Below, one piece after another: positions 1 through 5,025 of a stretch of 5,025 bases of DNA. Source of the stretch: Desulfobulbus sp. (GTDB lineage: Bacteria > Desulfobacterota > Desulfobulbia > Desulfobulbales > Desulfobulbaceae); the NCBI GenBank assembly GCA_011051825.1, contig DRKH01000046.1:1-5025 (forward strand), given 5' to 3'. Position 1 is the stretch's first letter. Every line of letters begins with the position of its first letter. Under the pieces are notes generated by a model. The model had not been told where the DNA came from. It searched no databases and worked only from the letters and a program-made list of their open reading frames with translations. The position numbers were made by a program, and so were the translations under genes.

Positions 1-74
1 ACGGTCTTGTTCCCAGAAAAATCGAAACCGAGAAACCACGCAAGGTTGCCCACATGAAGTGGAATGCCGCCTGA
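1..74 (+). CDS. C-terminal end of an unidentified plus-strand gene (partial)
   Basis: Reading from position 3 there are 23 sense codons and then TGA at 72-74. The last residues read KPRKVAHMKWNAA, a basic C-terminus. No family can be named from so little. The main support is position: a very strong rho-independent terminator oriented for the plus strand begins 27 bp after this stop, as expected for a gene ending here. The second plus-strand frame is also open across this stretch, but it runs straight through the terminator stem and beyond, so it is less credible. If real, this gene converges with the TolC-like gene. The start and most of the gene lie left of the window. That something on the plus strand ends here is fairly likely; the frame choice is moderate. 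Confidence 0.45.
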   Translation, partial: GLVPRKIETEKPRKVAHMKWNAA

Positions 75-100
75 TCGCTCCCGGACCTCCTGCTTCAAGG

Positions 101-141
101 AAAAGCCTTCCCCCGGCCATTGGCCGGGGGAAGGCTTTTTT
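101..141 (+). terminator. Strong rho-independent terminator
   Basis: Positions 101-118 pair perfectly with 122-139 (18 bp, mostly G-C in the core CCCCCGGCC/GGCCGGGGG) around an ATT loop, followed by a six-T run at 136-141 on the plus strand. This is a textbook intrinsic terminator for the gene ending at 74. The minus-strand transcript would also form the stem but ends in only four U before CC, so termination of leftward transcripts from the TolC-like gene is possible but weaker. Confidence 0.92.
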
Positions 142-323
142 GTTTCTTATTTTCTTCAATCAAGGAAGAGCATCGCTCAATAAAAAAGAGCGTTATGAGC
201 CCGACGAATTTATGATGAATTCATGGGCTATCCGGTGGGGCTGAACACGCGATATTCTCCCGAATTCCGGAAAAGCCGGGCTTTGCACGTAATCAGGTTT
301 TCTTGTCAATGACGGACCGATGC
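142..323. other. Noncoding gap between convergent genes, with weak hairpins
   Basis: No credible gene is seen here. An imperfect hairpin at 198-229 (AGCCC/GGGCT outer arms, GAATT/AATTC inner arms) would, read on the minus strand, be followed about 10 nt later by TTTTTT. It is therefore a weak candidate terminator for the TolC-like gene. A second small pair, GAGC-ATC-GCTC near 167-177, can alternatively pair CGCTC with GAGCG across the A-rich run. A further weak pairing, CCCG with CGGG, lies around 259-280. None is convincing alone. Confidence 0.35.
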
Positions 324-1997
324 TCAATTGTCCATAGACGACAGGTCGACTTTGGGAACAGGAACTTTGGGAACAGGGTAGGGGGTGCCGAGCTGCCAGG
401 CAAATTGCCGATAGAGCGTCCCCAGTTTGTTCGTGGTTTCCATCAGGGCGTTTTTTGCATCAATCAGCCGGTTCTGCGAGGTGAGGAGGTCCTGCATGGA
501 TGTCTGCTTAATGGCATAGGACTTCAGGGAAAGGACGACGATTTCGCGTTGCTGCTTCAGGTGAATCTGCTGGGTTGTATAAACTTTGTCCAGACTGTCA
601 ATGAGCTTACGGTTGTTTTCCAGGGCGTGGACCGTTGCCCGAAGGTCGGCAAACTGCGTGACATCGGCAACCTGCTGTGCCATGGCTCTAGTTTTTGTGT
701 TGCTGAAAATGGTTCCTCCGGTAAAGAGGGGTATGGAGAAGACCAGTGCCAGGGAGCCTTCACCGTCAAGTTGACTGAACTCGGTATCCTCACGGCGATC
801 ATACAGTCCGCGGACACTCAGGCCGGGCCACTCATTTTGGGTATACGTCAGTGCCCGGTTGTCGGCAAGATTTCGTTCAAGGCGTATTTTTTGATAGAGC
901 AGGCTGTGTTCAAGAAAATATTGTCGCAGGTCGACATCCTTTGCCGATTCAACAAAATGCTGAATTCTTGGATAACTCCGCTCCAGATCGGCAAGAGAGT
1001 TGATGCAGCCCGCGGAAGAAACTTCATCCGTCAACAGCGTGCGCAGACGAAGGAAGATCTGGTGGTCCGCCTGCAGCCCCGTATAGTCGAGGAGCTCACG
1101 AAAGACAGCATCCCGGCGTTGTTCGTCCAGGTCTCGACGGGCTTCGAGTTCCTTGAGGTTTGCCTGGGCCCGCAGCAACTGCAGCCTTGTCTGATCGCGT
1201 AATTCATATCCCCGGTATATCTTGTCAACATGCTCATTATACAGCCTGACGGAGTTCCGGAGGTTGAGTAACCGGTAGGAAGCGGTGAGATAATTACTGA
1301 GCAGTTCACGCAGGCGCAGGTCAAGTTCCTGGGTTTTGATGATGAGGTTGTTTTCGGCCAGATCTTCTTCGGCCCCGGCAATATCGATCCGGAGTGATTC
1401 CGGACGTCGATAGATCGGCAGGTCAAGACGAAGTCCCCAGTCCTGATAATCCTCCCCATCCGTATATCGAGACGATGGAGCTGTTTTGGGATTGCTGCCT
1501 GTTACTCCAGGGTCTGAGTCCATGTTGAATTCATGCACCTGCGACAACCGTGCATCGACGGCCGGTGCCAGCCGTTTTGCCCAGGCAGTGTAGCGCTCGG
1601 CACTTTTTTGTTTTTTTCGGGCCCTGGCAATGCGAATGTCGGGAGCCGCATTGTAGGTTATCTGAAAGAGATCACTGTATATGGATAAAATTTCTTCTGT
1701 TTTGACTGCGCTGTCGGATGCGGCTGTGAAGTCCTGGACGAATTTTTCCGGAGTATGCTTTGCCGTTAAGGTGCGGTTATTTTGGGCGGGAGCATTTACT
1801 GCCGGGGCAACAGGTGCATTTTGCGCATACAGCAGGAGAAGTGGATTCTCTTCGGAAAGGGCCGGACTGCCGATAAAGAGCAATGCAGAGAGAAAAGAGA
1901 GAAACAGCAGGCTGTATGGCGGGGAATGCCGAAAACTATACATAAGAATATTGTTCAGCCTGAATCCTGTACTGTGCGTATCGGGTTTATTCTCCAT
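324..1997 (-). CDS. TolC-family outer-membrane efflux/secretion protein
   Basis: Encodes 557 residues, somewhat longer than typical TolC (about 470-500). The family forms trimeric channels with an outer-membrane beta-barrel and a long periplasmic alpha-helical barrel, and serves as exit duct for type I secretion or drug efflux. Visible: a hydrophobic signal segment at residues 29-43 (SLLFLSFLSALLFIG) with a likely cleavage near PALS-EE; an Ala/Pro/Asn linker at 58-75; then two homologous halves. Each half has a barrel strand (WGLRLDLPIY at 187-196; GSLALVFSIPLFTGG at 414-428) and long heptad-like helices (about 200-310 and 430-535). The NAAPDIRIARA motif at 116-126 is typical of the first helix. 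The first barrel turn lacks the usual GG. One cysteine (331). Start: ATG at 1997 is the longest, with an in-frame TAA just upstream. ATG at 1943 (residue 19) would give a more normal signal peptide, and neither has a good Shine-Dalgarno. The RTX gene lies upstream on the same strand, which suggests type I secretion rather than drug efflux. Confidence 0.93.
   Translation of the reverse strand: MENKPDTHSTGFRLNNILMYSFRHSPPYSLLFLSFLSALLFIGSPALSEENPLLLLYAQNAPVAPAVNAPAQNNRTLTAKHTPEKFVQDFTAASDSAVKTEEILSIYSDLFQITYNAAPDIRIARARKKQKSAERYTAWAKRLAPAVDARLSQVHEFNMDSDPGVTGSNPKTAPSSRYTDGEDYQDWGLRLDLPIYRRPESLRIDIAGAEEDLAENNLIIKTQELDLRLRELLSNYLTASYRLLNLRNSVRLYNEHVDKIYRGYELRDQTRLQLLRAQANLKELEARRDLDEQRRDAVFRELLDYTGLQADHQIFLRLRTLLTDEVSSAGCINSLADLERSYPRIQHFVESAKDVDLRQYFLEHSLLYQKIRLERNLADNRALTYTQNEWPGLSVRGLYDRREDTEFSQLDGEGSLALVFSIPLFTGGTIFSNTKTRAMAQQVADVTQFADLRATVHALENNRKLIDSLDKVYTTQQIHLKQQREIVVLSLKSYAIKQTSMQDLLTSQNRLIDAKNALMETTNKLGTLYRQFAWQLGTPYPVPKVPVPKVDLSSMDN
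351..380 (-). repeat. 15-bp tandem duplication at the 3' end of the TolC-like gene
   Basis: The plus strand carries TTTGGGAACAGG at 351-362 and again at 366-377, a 15-bp period. In the protein this gives PVPKV twice in a row (residues 541-550) just before the final DLSSMDN. It lies beyond the conserved TolC core, in a part expected to be a flexible periplasmic tail, so it is probably a harmless slippage duplication. Confidence 0.8.
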
Positions 1998-2132
1998 AAG
2001 GAATAGAAATTAAATAACCAGAACCTCTCGCATCTCATCTTCAGGCCATCTTTGACCGCTCTTCAATCACGAAATCCTCATCGTAGCCCTGCTACGTCTG
2101 CGGTTTCAGAGTCTGCGCTTACCTGTTCAATC
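1998..2132. other. GC-rich intergenic segment with palindrome, 5' leader of the TolC-like gene
   Basis: No gene is supported here. The segment contains a 6-bp hairpin, CGTAGC-CCT-GCTACG (2082-2096). At 2111-2140 CTGCGCTTAC faces GTAAGCAG, a stem with a 2-nt bulge around a loop. On the minus strand a 15-codon open stretch ends QGYDEDFVIEERSKMA then TGA (2041-2043), preceded by in-frame TAG, so it is not a gene but could be a remnant. The words CGCTTACC and TTCAATC recur with the neighbouring block, suggesting one composite intergenic repeat. Confidence 0.5.
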
Positions 2133-2288
2133 GTAAGCAGTCACAGGCACCCCGCCTTCACGCGGTCACGCATGCCCGCATAGAGGGGCTATCGGAGTCT
2201 CGCAGGCTCGCTTACCCGGAGTCTCGCAAGCTCGCTTACCTGCTGCCATGCGCGCCTGCGCAAATTCGGGGCACCTGTAACGGCTTAC
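2133..2288. repeat. Inverted-repeat-bounded intergenic element (MITE-like or structured RNA)
   Basis: The first 22 bp (2133-2154, beginning GTAAGCAGTCACAGG) match the reverse complement of the last 22 bp (2267-2288, which on the minus strand begin GTAAGCCGTTACAGG) at 18 of 22 positions by my count. Both arms end in CCCCG on the inner side. The 112-bp interior is GC-rich and itself structured: CCGC/GCGG at 2152-2165, TGCGC-GCCT-GCGCA at 2249-2262, and a 24-bp tandem repeat at 2193-2240. The trinucleotide ATC flanks both ends (2130-2132 and 2289-2291), a possible but weak target duplication. No transposase is present. Alternatives are a non-autonomous mobile element, a REP-like dispersed repeat, or a folded leader in the mRNA of the TolC-like gene. 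Confidence 0.6.
2193..2240. repeat. 24-bp direct tandem repeat, two copies
   Basis: Two adjacent 24-bp units, 2193-2216 and 2217-2240, each begin CGGAGTCTCGCA and end GCTCGCTTACC. They differ at one position (G versus A). The unit is not coding in any supported frame. The end word CGCTTACC also occurs just outside the inverted-repeat element near 2117-2123, linking it to the wider block. Confidence 0.85.
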
Positions 2289-2407
2289 ATCTTCAAGGTA
2301 TATGAAAACACGTAGTTATATAGCTGTGATCAGGTACGTTCAATCAGATCGATCAAACCTGACCTAAAGCTGAGCACGATATTGTCCACGGTATTTAATC
2401 TCTGTTC

Positions 2408-2461
2408 CTAAGCGGCCTGTTTCGGGGGAAAACCGGAGTAATCCTCGGCCCATGCCGTCAT
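2408..2461 (-). CDS. Possible 17-codon small ORF ahead of the TolC-like gene
   Basis: ATG at 2461 is preceded on the minus strand by TTAGGAGAAG, a Shine-Dalgarno-like AGGAG with a short 3-nt spacing. A sigma70-like promoter lies just upstream. The peptide reads MTAWAEDYSGFPPKQAA and ends at TAG (2408-2410). The same frame then stays open for a further 25 codons (starting EQRLNTVDNIV and ending LIDLIERT) to TGA at 2330-2332. It could be a leader peptide, a decayed small gene interrupted by an amber codon, or chance. I do not recognise the peptide. The short length keeps confidence low. Confidence 0.25.
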   Translation of the reverse strand: MTAWAEDYSGFPPKQAA

Positions 2462-2478
2462 CTTCTCCTAATTACACC

Positions 2479-2507
2479 ATATTATGCGAAAAATATTTAA
2501 TTGTCAC
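2479..2507 (-). promoter_or_regulatory. Putative sigma70-type promoter reading toward the TolC-like gene
   Basis: On the minus strand GTGACA (2502-2507; 5 of 6 to TTGACA) is followed after 17 bp by TAATAT (2479-2484), with an overlapping better -10, CATAAT (2481-2486), at 15-bp spacing. The spacer is A/T-rich. Transcription would start near 2470 and give a leader of over 450 nt before the TolC-like gene, carrying the small ORF and the inverted-repeat element. No clear terminator is seen between the RTX stop codon and this site, so read-through from the RTX gene is also possible. Confidence 0.45.
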
Positions 2508-2555
2508 GGGGAAACCATATTTTTGGTTGTCTTCCAGAGATCAGCCAGATTTGTT

Positions 2556-5025
2556 TCAGGCTGAAATAACCTCATGCTGAACAGGAGCAGGGTCCTGGAT
2601 GTCTTCCGGGATGACGGCATCATCAACTCCCAGGCCGGCTTCTTCCGGGGCCGGCATGACTCCTTCGTCAGGTATCACGTCAAGGCCGTCCATGGGAGGG
2701 ATTTCATCCATGCCCGGATCGACATCGCTGACCATGAATTGATCAATACTCTCATTGGGGCTGCTATAATCAGCGCCACTGCCCGCAGAGACATCAAACG
2801 CGTCAAGATTGTTTCCGTCATCACCGTTCACCGTTACGTCAATGGCGTCGCCGGCGTCAGCCAATGTGATGCTCGGTGTTTCGCCGACCATGGAAATGTC
2901 ATCTCCGGCCTCTGAACCGAGTTGTTGCGTAGCCATCTCCGGACCGTCAATTGGATTGATCCCATGCTGTTCGCCACCAATGGCATCAACAGATCCTGTG
3001 TGCGTGGATTCGATATCTGAAGAGTGATGCAGGGAGGATGGATCATCTGCAACCGAGGCCTCATTCTGAACAGTTTCATTGGTTGGTTGATGGGACGCCA
3101 TCCCGTCCAACGAAGATCCATGGGCTTCCGCTGTAACGTCCCCGTCCACAGATGACTCCCGGGGAATCGACGGGTTGGCCTCTGCATTATCCGAGTGCAG
3201 AGCTGCCGAGGGTAATTCGTCGGAAAGCAGGCCGTCTGCAGGTGTCATTCCCAAGGCATCATGGATGCCGGAATCGGCGGAGGTGTGATCCGCTCCAACT
3301 GTCTCAGGGTGAGGATCCATGTCGCCCGGGCTGTCCACCCCGGTCCCTGTCGGCAGATCCTGGGATATCCCGCTATATGCCTCATCTCCCGACTGCATGT
3401 CGACAGGAGTATCAAATTGAATTGAAGGTACTCCAAGCTCTATTGCCGAACCGTCCGGATTGTGCTCCGTTGACAAATGGCCGATATCGTCAGGCAGAGA
3501 GGAAAAAGCACTGTCGTGGTCATTCCCGGCGGAAAGACTGTCATTTAAATCATCAGCTCTATGATCTTGAAATGCATCATGGTCAAGATCGGTGTGAGCG
3601 ACCAGCATGTCCTCAACATGTTCCATGGCTGCGTCTTCGTCGACATAGACCTTGCCGACCTGTTCAACGACCTGTTGAACCTCTTCTTCGGATGCGGTCT
3701 GCAGGTCAATCTGGACATCTGTCAGGGCATTTCTGATTTCATCGGTGATAACAATGCCGTCGTAGGCGTTACCGTTTTGGTCCAGTGACTGCAGGAAGGT
3801 TGCCAGATTTTCCGTATACTCATCATTGAGATCGGTTCGGTCAACATCGGCAATATCCTGGAGAAAGGTCTGGCCGCCGGCAACATCTTCTGCTGTGGCT
3901 GTGCCAAGTGTCACACCGCCGACGGTAAAGGTGACGTCATCACCGCTCTTAAAGGTAAAGTCGCCATTTTCGTCGGTAAAACCATGGATCCCGGAGGAGG
4001 TCTGATATTCAACCCCTTCAACAGCTCCGTCAATCAGTGAGGCTGACAGGGGGAGGTCTTCGGCGGCAAGCGTACCGTCTGCAAAACTGAAGTGTTCAAC
4101 ATCAGAAACAGTATCGGTTCCATCCCGTCCATCAATAGTATCATGGAGAGTAAAACTGTTGTTTGAAGCTTGAACAATCTTATAGTCAGCAATGTTTCCG
4201 CTGAAAACTACCGTATCCGTTCCCGTGCCGCCGTCAATGGTATCATCTCCGGCACCACCATCAATGGTGTCATTTCCTGCGCCACTAAATATTGTATCGT
4301 CAGTATCACTGCCGGTGACAGCGTTGTTGCCTGCTCCGGCCCTGATCTCATCGATATTGTTGAGTTCGGTCTGTGAGAAATCAAGATCGGCGTAGGTTGA
4401 GCCCTGGATGACATTTGCACCCTGGCCGCCGTCGATAGTTTCAACGCTGTTATCGGTGTTAAAGGTGTTCAGGCCGATGACATCATCGCCATCCGATCCC
4501 TGGATGGTATCTACGCCGTCGCCACCGTGGACATTGTCATAGCCATCTGTATTTCCGGCAACCTTAAAAGTGTCGTCACCCTGGCCGCCGTTTAGGGTAT
4601 CGTTGCCCCGGCCGCCGATGATGGTGTCATTTGCATCGGTTCCGGTGACGGTATTGTTGCCGTTTCCTGCCCTGATTGCATCGATATTGTTAAGTTCGGT
4701 CTGTGAGAAATCAAGATCAGCATAGGTTGAGCCCTGGATGACGTTTGCACCCTGGCCGCCGTCGATAGTTTCAACGCTGTTATCGACGCCAAAGGTGTTC
4801 AGGCCGATGACATCATCGCCATCTGATCCCTGGATGGTATCGGTGCCGTCGCCACCATGAACATTGTCATAGCCATCTGTATTTCCGGCAACCTTAAAAG
4901 TGTCGTCACCCTGGCCGCCGTTTAGGGTATCATTGCCGCGGCCGCCGATGATGGTGTCATTGCTGTCGGTTCCGGTGATGGTGTTGTTGCCTGCACCGGC
5001 CCTGATTGCATCGATATTGTTAAGC
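2556..5025 (-). CDS. Large RTX-type calcium-binding secreted protein, N-terminus missing (partial)
   Basis: The minus-strand frame is open from the right edge to TGA at 2556-2558: 822 visible residues, N-terminus outside the window. An apparent GTG start at 3914 is internal, since coding continues upstream without a stop. Visible residues 5-114 and 115-224 are two copies of a 110-residue repeat containing GGRGNDTLNGGQGDDTF and GGDGxDTIQGSDGDDVI nonapeptides, which in this family bind calcium in a parallel beta-roll. Residues 225-320 hold canonical RTX (SGAGNDTIDGGAGDDTIDGG) and the DYKIVQ...DGTDTVSDVEHFSFADGT signature. Residues 329-434 form a beta-rich module (GVEYQTSSGIHGFTDENGDF, FTVGGVTLG, NLATFLQSLDQNGNAYDGI) common in bacterial surface proteins. 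Residues 479-822 are an acidic, low-complexity tail without lysine. Role inferred: a surface or extracellular protein, adhesin or enzyme, exported by a type I system, likely through the TolC-like protein encoded downstream. The enzymatic or adhesive part, if any, is not visible. Confidence 0.93.
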   Translation of the reverse strand, partial: LNNIDAIRAGAGNNTITGTDSNDTIIGGRGNDTLNGGQGDDTFKVAGNTDGYDNVHGGDGTDTIQGSDGDDVIGLNTFGVDNSVETIDGGQGANVIQGSTYADLDFSQTELNNIDAIRAGNGNNTVTGTDANDTIIGGRGNDTLNGGQGDDTFKVAGNTDGYDNVHGGDGVDTIQGSDGDDVIGLNTFNTDNSVETIDGGQGANVIQGSTYADLDFSQTELNNIDEIRAGAGNNAVTGSDTDDTIFSGAGNDTIDGGAGDDTIDGGTGTDTVVFSGNIADYKIVQASNNSFTLHDTIDGRDGTDTVSDVEHFSFADGTLAAEDLPLSASLIDGAVEGVEYQTSSGIHGFTDENGDFTFKSGDDVTFTVGGVTLGTATAEDVAGGQTFLQDIADVDRTDLNDEYTENLATFLQSLDQNGNAYDGIVITDEIRNALTDVQIDLQTASEEEVQQVVEQVGKVYVDEDAAMEHVEDMLVAHTDLDHDAFQDHRADDLNDSLSAGNDHDSAFSSLPDDIGHLSTEHNPDGSAIELGVPSIQFDTPVDMQSGDEAYSGISQDLPTGTGVDSPGDMDPHPETVGADHTSADSGIHDALGMTPADGLLSDELPSAALHSDNAEANPSIPRESSVDGDVTAEAHGSSLDGMASHQPTNETVQNEASVADDPSSLHHSSDIESTHTGSVDAIGGEQHGINPIDGPEMATQQLGSEAGDDISMVGETPSITLADAGDAIDVTVNGDDGNNLDAFDVSAGSGADYSSPNESIDQFMVSDVDPGMDEIPPMDGLDVIPDEGVMPAPEEAGLGVDDAVIPEDIQDPAPVQHEVISA
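2559..3590 (-). other. Acidic lysine-free C-terminal tail region of the RTX protein
   Basis: These 344 codons encode a tail dominated by Asp, Glu, Ser, Gly, Ala and Pro. I count no lysine, two arginines, no cysteine, about 16 histidines and about 10 methionines. There is no hydrophobic segment or obvious internal repeat, so it is probably disordered. It follows the RTX repeats where a type I secretion signal would normally lie, and the extreme C-terminus reads DPAPVQHEVISA. An uncleaved C-terminal secretion signal within the last 50-60 residues is expected from family knowledge but is not recognisable by motif. Confidence 0.7.
4231..4284 (-). repeat. 27-bp repeats encoding RTX nonapeptides
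   Basis: Units 4231-4257 and 4258-4284 share the pattern CC(G/A)TCAATGGT(A/G)TCAT(C/T)TCC at a 27-bp period, equal to nine codons. They encode GAGNDTIDG and GAGDDTIDG, canonical calcium-binding RTX nonapeptides, and are the most regular ones in the visible protein. Confidence 0.85.
4351..5025 (-). repeat. 330-bp higher-order tandem repeat within the RTX gene
   Basis: The block 4351-4680 recurs at 4681-5010 in exact register (330 bp, 110 codons), and a third copy starts at 5011 and runs off the window. By my count the two full copies differ at about 27 of 330 bases but only about 6 of 110 residues, with changes clustered in a few short patches. A decayed part copy continues leftwards to about 4290. 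Each unit contains several RTX nonapeptides plus the spacer STYADLDFSQTELNNI. More copies probably lie to the right. Confidence 0.92.

Noticed and set aside
59..244. Plus-strand frame starting at GTG 59
   Set aside because: It runs through the stem and T-run of a strong terminator, so it is unlikely to be translated as a gene.
303..1202. 299-codon open frame on the plus strand antisense to the TolC-like gene
   Set aside because: It lies wholly inside a well-supported TolC-family gene. Its translation shows no domain or sensible composition, and it has no Shine-Dalgarno, so it is a shadow frame.
2130..2291. True insertion sequence
   Set aside because: There is no transposase reading frame and only a 3-bp flank match, so it is reported as an inverted-repeat element only.
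2512..2530. Terminator after the RTX stop codon (AACCA/TGGTT hairpin)
   Set aside because: The stem is only 5 bp of mixed A/T, with no following T-run on the minus strand.
2574..3788. Several plus-strand and alternate minus-strand open frames over the RTX tail region
   Set aside because: They overlap the RTX reading frame. Their compositions (runs of Pro, Arg, Met) are typical of shadow frames of a GC-biased acidic gene.
2556..3914. Separate 452-residue gene starting at GTG 3914
   Set aside because: The same frame stays open to the right edge and encodes RTX repeats, so the GTG is an internal valine codon.
4170..4792. Short frames over the RTX repeat region
   Set aside because: They recur with the 330-bp repeat and are out-of-frame readings of the nonapeptide-coding DNA.
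4231..5025. CRISPR-like periodicity
   Set aside because: Repeats are contiguous multiples of 3 (27 and 330 bp) within one open frame and encode RTX motifs; there are no unique spacers.

Overview
The window comes from a Gram-negative bacterium. It holds the downstream part of a type I secretion locus: a large RTX-type calcium-binding secreted protein, followed on the same (minus) strand by a TolC-family outer-membrane channel. Base composition is intermediate, and the RTX repeats, codon choice and GC-rich intergenic repeats would fit a marine or sediment Pseudomonadota or Desulfobacterota. I cannot fix the lineage from sequence alone.

Layout, left to right. Positions 1-74 look like the last codons of a plus-strand gene, followed by a near-perfect rho-independent terminator at 101-141. 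Positions 142-323 are noncoding with weak hairpins. The TolC-like gene (557 codons) runs from 1997 down to 324. Its upstream gap (1998-2555, 558 bp) is unusual. It holds a GC-rich, repeat-dense block with an inverted-repeat-bounded element (2133-2288), a 24-bp tandem repeat inside it, a very short ORF with a Shine-Dalgarno-like sequence (2408-2461), and a sigma70-like promoter reading leftwards (2479-2507). From 2556 to the right edge the minus strand is one uninterrupted reading frame of 822 codons with its N-terminus outside the window.

The visible RTX protein reads, N to C: two full copies plus a part copy of a 110-residue higher-order repeat built of GGxGxDxx-type nonapeptides; a final canonical RTX stretch with the VVFSGN..DY and DGTDT..VEHFSFADGT signature; a small beta-rich module of the kind found in many bacterial surface proteins; a short Glu/Gln-rich segment; and a 344-residue acidic tail with no lysine. 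Inferred mode of action: an ABC exporter and a membrane-fusion protein, both outside this window, would pass the RTX protein through the TolC-like channel to the cell surface or medium, where calcium would fold the repeats. The likely separate promoter ahead of the TolC-like gene suggests that the channel can be expressed independently of its presumed substrate.
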